From NCBI RefSeq assembly GCF_001270495.1, contig NZ_LGUR01000224.1, positions 1 through 64,000 of the forward strand: DNA of 64,000 bases. The letters run 5' to 3'. The notes below the pieces were generated by a model. It was not told the DNA's origin. It saw only the letters and a list, made by a program, of their open reading frames with translations, and searched no databases. Position numbers and translations under genes: made by a program. This DNA is from Streptomyces viridochromogenes (GTDB lineage: Bacteria > Actinomycetota > Actinomycetes > Streptomycetales > Streptomycetaceae). Below, in pieces: positions 1-9,028 of the stretch. Positions within the stretch are counted from its first letter, which is position 1; the number at the start of each line of letters is the position of its first letter.

Positions 1-93
1 GAGCGGGGGCGTCGTCCGTCACGAGGGGTCATGCGCGGGGGGGGCTGGTGGCGGAGGCAAGCGGATTTCGTGGACGTGGGCAGTCGCGCGCGC

Positions 94-696
94 TCACCAG
101 CCGGCGGGCGGCGGTGCCGTCAGTGAGTCCGCCAGCCGCGACAAGCGTTCCCGGAACCCTCGGCGCCTCCTCCCGGAGGGCGTCGCGTTCTCGCCGGCGG
201 CCGCGCTCACCAGATGCTGCACGGTGTCCAGGTCCAGCTCCGCGCCCTGCGGCACGGCGAGCGTCTCGTGCGCCATGGTCGTCAGCTCCCCGTCGCCGGT
301 GCCGAGCGCCAGCACCGTCGCCCCGGACCGCCGGACGTCGTGCACCCGTTCCAGGAGCGGGGCCCCGGGCTCGTCCGGCGCCACCACCAGCAGCGTCTCC
401 CCGCGCCGTGCCGCAGTCAACCGCCCCAGACCGACCGCCAGATGCGCCGGATCGGAGGCCCGCGGGTCATGCCGTACGAGAGTCGGGGCCAGCTCCGGGG
501 TCCCCGACCACGCGGCCTCGTCCACCAGGTGGGCCGCCAGATGCCACGGCTCGTAGTGCGGCGTGCCGACGAGCAGCAGCCCGCCCCCGTGCGCCACCGC
601 CGACGCCCGCAGCGCCCCCGCGAACCGCCGGGTGGCTCCCAACCACTCGGTTCCGGCGAGTACTTCGCGCAGCAACGCGACACGTACGGCGTCCAT
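94..696 (-). CDS. SIS-like (sugar isomerase fold) hypothetical protein
   Basis: 200 aa, ATG start with a weak AGGATG-like ribosome site upstream. Alternating hydrophobic strands and Gly-rich turns (GGLLLVGTP near residue 40, ETLLVVAPDEPG near 100, VLALGTGDGELTTMAHETLAVP near 128-149) look like a Rossmann/SIS phosphosugar-binding fold, and the last motif is typical of SIS proteins that sense a sugar phosphate. The C-terminus is Arg-rich and disordered. It is divergent from the sialidase gene (110-nt gap), so a shared amino-sugar role is possible but is only inference. No catalytic residues can be assigned. Confidence 0.6.
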   Translation of the reverse strand: MDAVRVALLREVLAGTEWLGATRRFAGALRASAVAHGGGLLLVGTPHYEPWHLAAHLVDEAAWSGTPELAPTLVRHDPRASDPAHLAVGLGRLTAARRGETLLVVAPDEPGAPLLERVHDVRRSGATVLALGTGDGELTTMAHETLAVPQGAELDLDTVQHLVSAAAGENATPSGRRRRGFRERLSRLADSLTAPPPAGW

Positions 697-805
697 GCGA
701 CCGCATCCTGCCCTAATCCACCACTCGTGACCCGGAGTTCACCACGAATTCGCCCAACCCGGGCAGAGGGGATCCGTCGAACCGTACAACCGTCCAGGAG
801 CCCTC

Positions 806-1879
806 ATGACCGAGACCAGCGTCCCCTTCCGCGCCGGCCGCGAGGGCTACGCGAGCTTTCGCATCCCGGCCGTCGTCGTCACCGCCGGGGGCACGCTCCT
901 CGCGTTCTGCGAGGGCCGGGTCGGGTCCGCCAACGACGCCGGGCACATCGACATCGTGCTGAAGCGGTCGACGGACGGCGGCCGTACCTGGGGCCCGCTC
1001 ACGGTGGCCGCCGACAACGGCAGGCACCTCGCCGGCAACCCCGCACCCGTCGTCCTCGACACCGGCCGCATCCTGCTCGTCCACATCCGCAACCACGCCG
1101 ACGCCACCGAGGCCGCCATCCTGCGCGGCGAGGTGAGCGACGCCGACGGCCGCCGGATCTGGGTGCGCCACAGCGATGACGACGGTGTCACCTGGTCGAG
1201 CCCGAAGGAGATCACCGCGCAGGTGAAGCGGCCTGGGTGGCGCTGGTACGCCACCACGCCCGGCCACGCGATCCAGCTGAGCACCGGCCGGGTCGTCGTT
1301 CCCGCCAACCACACGATCCCGCCCACCGGCGCCGACGTCGGCAACGAGGCCAAGTACAACAGCGGGCACTGTCTCCTCAGCGACGACCGGGGGGCCACCT
1401 GGCGCATCGGCTACCTCGACGAGAACACCAACGGCTACATCAACGTCAACGAGACCACCGCCGCCGAACTCCCCGACGGCCGCGTGTACTTCAACACCCG
1501 CAACGACTCCCCGTCCCCCGGCAACCGCGCCGACGCCTACTCCGCGGACGGCGGCACGACCCTGGTGAAGCCCTTCCGCCCGCAGGCCGGCCTGTCCGCC
1601 CCGATCTGCGAGGGCAGCGTCCTGCAGCTCCGCGACCCCGACGTCCTGCTCTTCTCCGGTCCCGCCGACCCGGCCGTCCGCGCCCTGATGACCATCCGCG
1701 CCTCCACCGACGACGGCGTCACCTGGCGTTCCGCGCACACCGTGGACGGGCTGCCCGCCGCGTACTCGGATCTCGTACGGATCGACGACGCGACGGTCGG
1801 ACTCCTCTACGAGACCGGCGACTTCGGCGCGTACGAGACCATCACCTGCCGGCGGGTGCCCGTGACGGACCTCACCTGA
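806..1879 (+). CDS. Exo-alpha-sialidase (neuraminidase), GH33-like, no signal peptide
   Basis: 357 aa. A six-bladed propeller sialidase is indicated by the FRIP arginine motif at residues 18-21 and four Asp boxes (SxDxGxTW) near residues 55, 122, 191 and 299. Family members release terminal sialic acid from glycoconjugates. The N-terminus (MTETSVPFRAG) has no signal peptide or anchor and the protein lacks the lectin or CBM modules of secreted Streptomyces sialidases, so it either acts inside the cell on imported glycans or has another substrate. AGGAG lies 9 nt before the ATG. It is followed after 52 nt by an F420-type reductase in the same direction, with no obvious functional link. The family call is firm and the sialic-acid specificity is inferred. 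Confidence 0.85.
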   Translation: MTETSVPFRAGREGYASFRIPAVVVTAGGTLLAFCEGRVGSANDAGHIDIVLKRSTDGGRTWGPLTVAADNGRHLAGNPAPVVLDTGRILLVHIRNHADATEAAILRGEVSDADGRRIWVRHSDDDGVTWSSPKEITAQVKRPGWRWYATTPGHAIQLSTGRVVVPANHTIPPTGADVGNEAKYNSGHCLLSDDRGATWRIGYLDENTNGYINVNETTAAELPDGRVYFNTRNDSPSPGNRADAYSADGGTTLVKPFRPQAGLSAPICEGSVLQLRDPDVLLFSGPADPAVRALMTIRASTDDGVTWRSAHTVDGLPAAYSDLVRIDDATVGLLYETGDFGAYETITCRRVPVTDLT

Positions 1880-1931
1880 GCGGTGGGGGAGGGCCGGGGA
1901 GGCGTGCGGTCGGCCGACGTAAGGTCGGCCC

Positions 1932-2657
1932 ATGACCTCTACCGACAGTGCACAGCAGCCCGCCGGGACCCCCGCGAAGGCCCCGGCCAAGGACCCCTGG
2001 GACCTTCCCGACGTCTCCGGGCTCGTCGTCGGCGTGCTCGGTGGGACCGGGCCGCAGGGCAAGGGCCTCGCCTACCGGCTCGCCAAGGCCGGGCAGAAGG
2101 TGATCATCGGTTCGCGGGCCGCCGACCGCGCCCGGTCCGCCGCCGACGAACTCGGGTACGGCGTCGAGGGCGCCGACAACGCCGAGTGCGCGCGGCGCAG
2201 CGACCTCGTGATCGTCGCCGTGCCGTGGGAGGGCCACGGCAAGACCCTCGAAGCGCTGCGCGAGGAGCTGGCGGGCAAGCTGGTCGTCGACTGCGTCAAT
2301 CCGCTCGGCTTCGACAAGAAGGGTGCCTACGCGCTGAAGCCGGAGGAGGGCAGCGCCGCCGAGCAGGCCGCCGCCCTGCTGCCGGACTCGCGGGTGACGG
2401 CGGCCTTCCACCATCTGTCGGCGGTCCTGCTCCAGGACCCGGAGATCGACGAGATCGACACGGACGTCATGGTGCTGGGCGAGGTTCGCGCCGATGTCGA
2501 GATCGTCCAGGCACTGGCGGGCCGCATTCCCGGCATGCGCGGCGTCTTCGCGGGGCGGCTGCGCAACGCCCACCAGGTGGAGTCGCTGGTCGCGAACCTG
2601 ATCTCGGTGAACCGGCGCTACAAGGCACACGCGGGGCTGCGCGTCACGGACGTCTGA
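1932..2657 (+). CDS. npdG: NADPH-dependent F420 reductase (NpdG/Fno family)
   Basis: 241 aa. The N-terminal Rossmann signature GVLGGTGPQGKGLAYRLA (about residues 34-51), followed by GSRAADRARSAADELG, is the NADP-binding pattern of F420H2:NADP oxidoreductases; family members equilibrate hydride between NADPH and coenzyme F420, which streptomycetes make. The length fits the family (about 210-240 aa) and a roughly 28-residue Pro/Ala-rich extension precedes the fold. It probably supplies reduced F420 to reductases encoded elsewhere. No F420 biosynthesis gene is in the window. The ATG at 1932 gives a full-length family member. Confidence 0.88.
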   Translation: MTSTDSAQQPAGTPAKAPAKDPWDLPDVSGLVVGVLGGTGPQGKGLAYRLAKAGQKVIIGSRAADRARSAADELGYGVEGADNAECARRSDLVIVAVPWEGHGKTLEALREELAGKLVVDCVNPLGFDKKGAYALKPEEGSAAEQAAALLPDSRVTAAFHHLSAVLLQDPEIDEIDTDVMVLGEVRADVEIVQALAGRIPGMRGVFAGRLRNAHQVESLVANLISVNRRYKAHAGLRVTDV

Positions 2658-2710
2658 GGGATGGGGGACACTGGTCGCCGTAGCAGTGTCCCCCGAAGGA
2701 GCCGACCGAA

Positions 2711-2896
2711 ATGCCCCGCCTTGGTGTCTACGCCCTGATCGTCTGTCTGCTGGCCGTGGCCGCGGCCGTGATCTCCTTCGCGCAGGGCAGCCTGCTCGGG
2801 ATCGTGTGGGTGCTGCTGGCCGGGCTGTCCTCGAACATGGCCTGGTACTACGTCAAGCGCGCCAAGGACGAGCGACGGGGCTCCGTCACGGGCTGA
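2711..2896 (+). CDS. Small two-segment membrane protein, unknown function
   Basis: 61 aa. Two hydrophobic stretches (about residues 5-22 and 28-46) separated by a short Gly-containing turn, then a basic tail (YYVKRAKDERRG), suggest a small inner-membrane protein with a cytosolic C-terminus. A good GAAGGAG ribosome site lies about 9 nt before the ATG and GC3 is high, which supports real coding. Its stop overlaps by 11 nt the 3' end of the convergent M50 peptidase gene. No family recognised. Confidence 0.7.
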   Translation: MPRLGVYALIVCLLAVAAAVISFAQGSLLGIVWVLLAGLSSNMAWYYVKRAKDERRGSVTG

Positions 2897-3686
2897 TCGC
2901 GCAGTACTCGCTGGTGTCCTGCCAGAAGCGGTAGAGGCTTTCGCCGCAGTAGCGGTCCAGGCCGTGGACGCCCAGGTTGTCCAGCACCGTGTAGATCAGC
3001 CGGAAGAACTCCTGGTTCACCGCGGAGAGCATGAGCAGCGCGAACACGAGCAGCAGGCCGAACGGGGCGAACGGCTCCACCTGGCGCTTGACGCTCTGCG
3101 ACAGCCAGGGCTCGATCACGCCGTAGCCGTCCAGGCCCGGGATCGGCAGGAAGTTCAGGATCGCCGCCGTGACCTGGAGCAGGGCGAGGAAGGCGAGCGC
3201 GAACCGGAAGTGCGGGGGGACGCCGTCCAGGGCGTCCAGCCAGAACGGGGCGGTGCACACGACGGCGAACAGCACATTGGTCAGCGGCCCCGCGGCCGAG
3301 ATCAGACTGTGCCGCCAGCGCCCGCGGATCCGCCCGTGCTCGATGAAGACGGCACCGCCGGGCAGACCGATGCCGCCCATGATCACGAAGATGACCGGGA
3401 GCACGATGCTGAGCAGCGCGTGCGTGTACTTCAGCGGGTTGAGCGTCAGGTAGCCCTTCGCGCCGACCGAGATGTCGCCGCTGTGCAGGGCGGTACGCGC
3501 GTGTGCGTACTCGTGCAGGCACAGGGACACGATCCAGGCGGCCGTCACGAACAGGAAGACGGCCAGGCCCGGCTGCTCGGCGAACCCGGTCCAGGTGGCC
3601 CAGCCCGTCACGGTCGTGACGGCCAGGATCCCCAGGAAGACGGGGCTGATCCGCCGGTCGCTGCGGCGGCTGAGAGCGGTGGTCAT
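2886..3686 (-). CDS. Site-2 protease family (M50) membrane metallopeptidase
   Basis: 266 aa when started at the ATG at 3686, which has AGGAG 8 nt upstream; a longer in-frame start at 3851 encodes a low-complexity Arg/Pro extension and is unlikely. The zinc motif HEYAH (HExxH) lies in the second membrane segment and the third zinc ligand is in NFLPIPGLDGYG, the NxxPxxxLDG motif of the family. About six hydrophobic segments. M50 proteins of this short, PDZ-less type are found throughout actinobacteria; some cut membrane-bound anti-sigma factors, but no such substrate is encoded nearby. Fold and catalytic class are seen, the substrate is unknown. Confidence 0.88.
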   Translation of the reverse strand: MTTALSRRSDRRISPVFLGILAVTTVTGWATWTGFAEQPGLAVFLFVTAAWIVSLCLHEYAHARTALHSGDISVGAKGYLTLNPLKYTHALLSIVLPVIFVIMGGIGLPGGAVFIEHGRIRGRWRHSLISAAGPLTNVLFAVVCTAPFWLDALDGVPPHFRFALAFLALLQVTAAILNFLPIPGLDGYGVIEPWLSQSVKRQVEPFAPFGLLLVFALLMLSAVNQEFFRLIYTVLDNLGVHGLDRYCGESLYRFWQDTSEYCAISP

Positions 3687-3796
3687 GAGGGCGGGCTCCT
3701 GGGGGACGGGAGGACGGGGACGGGCCTGCCCGACCGTACCGGGCGCACGGGGAAAACGTCTCGCGGTGGGCCGGTGGTTCCGGAGAGGGTGGGGGC

Positions 3797-4483
3797 ATGG
3801 GGCTTTGGCATGTGTTCTACGAGGACTGGCAGATGGAGTGCTGCGGTACACCGTTCCGACTGGGGGACGAGGTGAGCTGGCCGCTGCTGCTCAGTGACGC
3901 CGACGAGGTCCTGGGCGGCGGCTGGCACGACCAGCTCACCAGGATCGCCGGTCCGGTGGAGGACGTACCGGGCACGGCGGGCGCGACCCGCGTGGTCCGC
4001 GGGGAGACGGGGCTGACGGTCGCGTTGCAGGAGGACCCGGTCGACGTCGTCCCGGCGGAGGACCTGGGCGAGGTGCCTCCCGGCGACCGGATTCACGCGG
4101 TCGGCCTGCTCACGGCCGAGTCCCACACCGGCGCCGACCTGCCCGCCGCCCGGGGCCGGGTACGCGCGATCCAGGTCGTCACACAGGGCTTCGCCGAGCC
4201 GGTGCCGGGTTCCGGCACCTGGGAGCCGGTCGTGGGGGAGCGGTCGCTGCGGTCGGTACGGGAGTGCCCGAAGTGGTTCGCGAAGGCCGACGCCGGCGTC
4301 CTCGTGACGCTGGAGGTGCCGGACACGGACTCCTTGCTGTCGTACGCCCTCCGGGAGAACCGCGGCATCCCCCACGAGGGCGCGGCACCGGGCGCCGAGA
4401 CCGAGGGCCTGCCGCCCGAGACCCTGGCGGCCGTACTGGAGATCCTCAGCAGGGCCCCGGCAGCCGGGCCGGAACGCCCCTAG
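3797..4483 (+). CDS. Conserved Streptomyces hypothetical (DUF6578-like)
   Basis: 228 aa. It opens with VFYEDWQMECCGTPFRLGDEVSW, which resembles the start of the Streptomyces family DUF6578 (from memory). The vicinal Cys-Cys pair is conspicuous and could bind metal, but no other Cys/His cluster is clear. Soluble, acidic, no signal peptide. It is divergent from the M50 peptidase (110 nt between starts) and lies 124 nt before the AfsR-like regulator. Function unknown. Confidence 0.75.
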   Translation: MGLWHVFYEDWQMECCGTPFRLGDEVSWPLLLSDADEVLGGGWHDQLTRIAGPVEDVPGTAGATRVVRGETGLTVALQEDPVDVVPAEDLGEVPPGDRIHAVGLLTAESHTGADLPAARGRVRAIQVVTQGFAEPVPGSGTWEPVVGERSLRSVRECPKWFAKADAGVLVTLEVPDTDSLLSYALRENRGIPHEGAAPGAETEGLPPETLAAVLEILSRAPAAGPERP

Positions 4484-4607
4484 AGCCTGTCCCCAGGGGT
4501 GCGGGGCCGGGTGGAGGTGCGCTTTGCCGCCCGGGCGGACCGGCCCGCTTCCCGCCGACCCGCCTCCCACCCCAACCCCGCGCCCCTCGCCGAACCGACC
4601 GGAGACA

Positions 4608-7600
4608 ATGGACCCCGTGCGCTATCGCATCCTCGGCACCACCCAGGCAGTACGCCCCGACGGCAGCACCGTTCCGCTCGGCGGGGCACGTCTGCGTGCC
4701 CTTCTGACCGTGCTCGCGTTGCGGGGCGGCCGGACCGTGCCGGCGAGCATGCTGGTCGACGAGGTGTGGGCGGCCGGGCCGCCCGCCGACGCCACGGGCG
4801 CGTTGCAGGCGCTCGTCGGCCGGTTGCGGCGGGCGCTCGGGGCGGACGCGGTCGTCTCGGCGGACGGCGGATACCGCCTCGCCGCCCTGCCCGACGACAT
4901 CGACCTGCACCGGTTCGAGCGGCTCGTCGGCGAGGGCACGCGCGCGTTGGCCGACGGCGACCCCGACAAGGCCGCCGTCGCCCTCGACGACGCCCTCGCG
5001 CTCTGGCACGGCCCCGCCCTCGCCGACCTCCCCGACCGCACCGCCGAGGCGTCCCGCCAGGAGGCCCGGCGCCTCGACGCCCTGCGCGCCCGCCACACCG
5101 CCGCCCTCGCCCTCGGGCACGCCGAGCAGTCCCTGCCCGAGCTGACCGCCCTGTGCGACAGCCACCCCCTGGACGAACCCCTCCAGGCGCTGCGCCTGCG
5201 CGCCCTGCGCGACGCGGGCCGCACGGCGGAGGCCCTGGCCGCCTACGAGGACGTACGACGACTCCTGGCGGACCGGCTCGGCTCGGATCCGGGGCCGGAA
5301 CTGCGGTCGCTGCACGCGGAGTTGCTCCGGCCGGCGGAGGGCGGGCACGGGGTCGGCAGCTCCCGGGCGCCCAGTGGTCCCGCCCGCGACGGGCATGCCA
5401 CCCGTTCTCCCGTCGGTGCCGACGACACCGGCCCGGAGGCGGCGCGCTCGACCTCCGGCAGTGCCGGCCCAGGCGCGTTCCGCGCGGTGACCGGACCGGG
5501 CGCTCCCAGCGATGCCGACGCTCGCCCCACGACCCCGGCCACGCCCGACGCGTCGCACACCCGCCGCACCGTCATCCGCCCCACCCAGCCCCTCGCCGCC
5601 CACCCGGACGCCGTCGTTCCGCCCGCCACCCCGCACCCGCCCCCCGGCAACCTCCGCGCCCGCCTCACCTCCTTCGTCGGCCGCGAAGCCGACATCGAGA
5701 CCATCCGCGGCGACCTCGCCGGGGCCCGGCTCGTCACCCTGCTCGGCCCCGGCGGAGCCGGGAAGACGCGGCTGTCGCAGGAGGCCGCCGAGAGCGTGCG
5801 GGACGGCGCGCCGGACGGGGTGTGGCTGGTCGAGCTCGCGCCGGTCGACGACCCCGCAGCCGTACCCGAGGCCGTCCTCACGGCGGTCGGCGCCCGCGAG
5901 ACCGTGCTGTACGGCGCCGGGGCCGAGGCCATGCGCGCCGGAGCGGAGCGCCCCGACGACCCCGTCGAGCGGCTCGCCGAGCACTGCGGCAAGCGTCGGA
6001 TGCTGCTGATCCTCGACAACTGCGAGCATGTCGTCGAGGCCGCCGCCCGCCTCGTGGCGGAGCTGCTGGAGCGCTGCCCGGAACTGACGGTCGTGGCCAC
6101 CAGCCGTGAACCCCTCGGCGTACCGGGGGAGTTGCTGCGGCCCGTCGAGCCGCTGCCCGAGCCGGTCGCGCTGCGGCTGCTCGCCGACCGGGGCGCGGCC
6201 GCCAGACCCGGCTTCCGCGTCGACGCCGACGACGCGACCGCGGCGGCCTGCGTCGAGATCTGCCGCCGCCTGGACGGCCTTCCCCTCGCCATCGAGCTCG
6301 CCGCCGCCCGGCTCCGTATGCTGACGCCGCGCCAGATCGCCGACCGGCTCGACGACCGCTTCCGCCTGCTGACCTCCGGCAGCCGTACCGTACGGCCCCG
6401 TCAGCAGACCCTCCGGGCGGTCGTCGACTGGTCCTGGGAGCTGCTGGACGAGGACGAACGGGACGTGCTGCGGCGGCTGTCCGTCTTCGCGGGCGGCTGT
6501 GACCTGCCCGCCGCCGAGGAGGTCTGCGGGCCCGCTGCCCTCGACACGCTCGGCTCGCTCGTCGACAAGTCCCTGGTCGTGGCCGCGCCCTCGGCGGACG
6601 GCGCGATGCGCTACCGGCTCCTGGAGACCGTCGCCGAGTACGCCGCCGAGCGACTCGACGAGACGGGACGGCGCGCCGAGGCCGAGCGCGCGCACCTGAC
6701 GTACTACCGCGAACTCGCCCGCACCACCGACCCGTTGCTGCGCGGCCCCCGCCAGCTCGCCGCCATCGAGCGGCTGGAGCGCGAGTACGAGAACCTGAGG
6801 GTCGCCCTGCGCCGTGCCGTCACCGACCGTGACGAGCAGGAGGGGCTGTGCCTCATCCTGTCGCTCTCCTGGTACTGGCAGATGCGCGACCTGCGCATCG
6901 AGGCCCGCACCTGGTCCCGCGAGGTGCAGGCCCTCGGCCCCGACCCGTTCTCCGAGCCGGCCCGTCGAGCGCGGCCGGTGTGGGAGCGGTGCACGGACGC
7001 CCCGCCCCCGTGGACGGGAGAGGTTCTCGACGAGGCCCGGCGCGGTATCCATCTCGTCCATCTCGCCTGCATGGACACCGAGCTGGACGCCTGGCAGACC
7101 CCAAAGGCGCAGGCCAAACTGCGCGCCATCGCCGCCACCTACGAGCCCGGCATGCCGCAGACCTGCCGTCCCCCCGGCTCCCTCTGGTTCTTCGCCGTCA
7201 TGCTGACCGGGGACATGGAGCGGCTGCGGGAGGTCATCGACGCCACCGTCCGCACGTCCCGCGAAACGCCCGGGTACGACTGGGAACTCGCCGTGGCCCT
7301 GCACTGGCGCGCCAACCTGCTCGCCAACCGCAGCGACTGGGCGGGCGACGCCACCCGTGACGCCGACGAGGCGCTGGAGATCTACGGGCGCCTCGGGGAC
7401 CTGTGGGGCACCGCCGAGGCCCTCTCCGCGCGCGCCGAGGCATGCGAGCGCAAGGGCGAGTGGGAGACCGCCGCCGCCAACTACGAGGCGGCGATCGAGC
7501 ACGCCGAACGGCTCGGCGCCCGCGCCCAGATGTCGGTCCTGAACGCCCGCCTCGGCAGCGCGCTGATGGAGATGGGCGAGTCCGAGCGCGGCGAACGCCT

Positions 7601-8153
7601 GCTGCACGAGGTGATCGCCGGCAGAGAGGGCGCGCGCAACGAGGCGATGCCGGCCGCCCGGATGTTCCTCGCGGGCCACCTCGGCATGACCGGCCGCATC
7701 CCGGAGGCGCGTGAGCAGCTCCGGCTGCTGCGCGAGGAGTTCTCCGTCGCCAGCTTCGTCATCTTCGACGCCTACATTCTCGGCTCGGAGGCATGGCTGG
7801 AAGCCGTCGACGGGTGCTACGAGGAGTGCCTGGGCAAGACCCGCCGGGCCCTGGAGCAGGCCGCGGACCCGCTGTCCCTGGCCATCGCGCCCAGCATGCG
7901 CACCCTGTTCCTGCACATCGCCGCCCTGGCCCTCGCCCACGTCGACGAGGGCGGCCGCGCCCGCGACGGCGCCCGCTGCGTCGGTGCCGGCGACGCGCTG
8001 CTGCCGTCCGGACATGTCCCGACGGCCATCGAGCGCGAGACGCGCGACAGGGCCGCACGGGAGCTGCGCGCCGTACTCGGCGACGAGGCGTACGAGTCGG
8101 CGCACGCGGAGGGCGGCGGCCTCTCCCCCGAGGAGGCCGCCGCACTGGTCTGA
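4608..8153 (+). CDS. AfsR/SARP-type regulator: wHTH-BTAD-NB-ARC-TPR
   Basis: 1181 aa from the ATG at 4608 (GGAG 3 nt upstream; a GTG at 4617 has a 12-nt spacing and is an alternative). Domains: OmpR-like winged helix about 1-85, bacterial transcriptional activation (BTAD) helices about 90-238, a Pro/Thr/Ala linker to about 345, an NB-ARC ATPase with P-loop GPGGAGKTRL near 380, Walker B LLILDN near 465 and GLPLAIELAAARL near 558, then TPR-like helices to about 1150. This is the AfsR-type STAND layout; members switch on secondary-metabolite or transport genes after ATP-dependent activation. The DrrAB-like exporter converges on it from the right, which makes that a candidate target by position only. 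Confidence 0.9.
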   Translation: MDPVRYRILGTTQAVRPDGSTVPLGGARLRALLTVLALRGGRTVPASMLVDEVWAAGPPADATGALQALVGRLRRALGADAVVSADGGYRLAALPDDIDLHRFERLVGEGTRALADGDPDKAAVALDDALALWHGPALADLPDRTAEASRQEARRLDALRARHTAALALGHAEQSLPELTALCDSHPLDEPLQALRLRALRDAGRTAEALAAYEDVRRLLADRLGSDPGPELRSLHAELLRPAEGGHGVGSSRAPSGPARDGHATRSPVGADDTGPEAARSTSGSAGPGAFRAVTGPGAPSDADARPTTPATPDASHTRRTVIRPTQPLAAHPDAVVPPATPHPPPGNLRARLTSFVGREADIETIRGDLAGARLVTLLGPGGAGKTRLSQEAAESVRDGAPDGVWLVELAPVDDPAAVPEAVLTAVGARETVLYGAGAEAMRAGAERPDDPVERLAEHCGKRRMLLILDNCEHVVEAAARLVAELLERCPELTVVATSREPLGVPGELLRPVEPLPEPVALRLLADRGAAARPGFRVDADDATAAACVEICRRLDGLPLAIELAAARLRMLTPRQIADRLDDRFRLLTSGSRTVRPRQQTLRAVVDWSWELLDEDERDVLRRLSVFAGGCDLPAAEEVCGPAALDTLGSLVDKSLVVAAPSADGAMRYRLLETVAEYAAERLDETGRRAEAERAHLTYYRELARTTDPLLRGPRQLAAIERLEREYENLRVALRRAVTDRDEQEGLCLILSLSWYWQMRDLRIEARTWSREVQALGPDPFSEPARRARPVWERCTDAPPPWTGEVLDEARRGIHLVHLACMDTELDAWQTPKAQAKLRAIAATYEPGMPQTCRPPGSLWFFAVMLTGDMERLREVIDATVRTSRETPGYDWELAVALHWRANLLANRSDWAGDATRDADEALEIYGRLGDLWGTAEALSARAEACERKGEWETAAANYEAAIEHAERLGARAQMSVLNARLGSALMEMGESERGERLLHEVIAGREGARNEAMPAARMFLAGHLGMTGRIPEAREQLRLLREEFSVASFVIFDAYILGSEAWLEAVDGCYEECLGKTRRALEQAADPLSLAIAPSMRTLFLHIAALALAHVDEGGRARDGARCVGAGDALLPSGHVPTAIERETRDRAARELRAVLGDEAYESAHAEGGGLSPEEAAALV

Positions 8154-8194
8154 CGCGGGCCGAGGGCCATCTCCGACCCGTGCCGTCGAGCCGG

Positions 8195-9028
8195 TCAGCT
8201 CTTCGTACGGAACTTGTGGATGGCGACCGGTGCCATGACCGCCGTGATGGCCACCGACCAGGCCAGCGTCACCCACAGGTCGTGCGCGACCGGCCCGCCC
8301 ACCATCAGGCCGCGCGCGGCGTCCGCGAGCGTGGACAGCGGGTTGTAGTCGGTGAACGCCTGAAGCCAGCCCGGCATCGACGTCGTCGGCGCGAAGATCG
8401 ACGAGCCGAACTGCAGCGGGAACAGCACCAGGAAGCCCATCGCCTGCACGGACTGCGCGCTCTTCATGATCACGCCCAGGGTGAGGAACACCCACATGAT
8501 CGACGACGCGAACGCCGTGGACAGGGCCACCGTCGCGAACAGACCGGGCCAGTTGGTGATGTCGAACCCGACCGCCACGGAGACGATCATCAGCACGGTG
8601 GTCGCGAACAGCATCCGCAGCAGCTCCACCGAGATCTTCGCGAAGAGAACCGAACCGCGCCCGATCGGCAGGGACCGGAAGCGGTCCATGACACCGGAGT
8701 TGAAGTCCTGGCTGAACCCGGTGCCGACGCCCTGGGACAGCGTCATGCTCATCATCGCGATCATGCCGGGGATCACGTACTGCACGTACTGGTCCTGACC
8801 GCCGCCCAGCGCCTGCCCGATCGAGCCGCCGAACACGAACACGAACAGCAGGGTGAAGATGACCGGCATCAGCAGCGCGTCGGCCATCGACTCCGGGTCC
8901 TGCCGGATCCACAGCAGGTTGCGGCGGACGAGGGCGCCGGTGTGCCGAAGATGCGCGCGCAGGGTGATGCGGGCGTCGTCGGTGCCGGTTACGGCCGTGG
9001 GGGCCGGGGAAACGGTGGTGGCGCTCAT
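8195..9028 (-). CDS. ABC-2 type exporter permease (DrrB-like)
   Basis: 277 aa. Six predicted membrane helices with the ABC-2 pattern: a cytosolic N-terminus (LVRRNLLWIRQDPESMADALLMPVIFTLLF) followed by helices to residue 270. The sequence resembles daunorubicin-resistance DrrB permeases, which form the membrane part of exporters for hydrophobic drugs or lipids. Its ATG overlaps the TGA of the upstream ATPase gene (ATGA, 9025-9028), so the two are translationally coupled. The long open frame upstream of this ATG is a shadow of the ATPase gene. The exported compound is unknown. Confidence 0.9.
   Translation of the reverse strand: MSATTVSPAPTAVTGTDDARITLRAHLRHTGALVRRNLLWIRQDPESMADALLMPVIFTLLFVFVFGGSIGQALGGGQDQYVQYVIPGMIAMMSMTLSQGVGTGFSQDFNSGVMDRFRSLPIGRGSVLFAKISVELLRMLFATTVLMIVSVAVGFDITNWPGLFATVALSTAFASSIMWVFLTLGVIMKSAQSVQAMGFLVLFPLQFGSSIFAPTTSMPGWLQAFTDYNPLSTLADAARGLMVGGPVAHDLWVTLAWSVAITAVMAPVAIHKFRTKS

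Noticed and set aside
806..3686. Sialidase, F420 reductase and M50 peptidase as a functional cluster
   Set aside because: Gaps, opposite orientations and unrelated families give no support for a joint pathway.
2886..3851. Longer form of the M50 peptidase starting at 3851
   Set aside because: The extra 55 residues are Arg/Pro shadow sequence overlapping the divergent gene; the ATG at 3686 has AGGAG.
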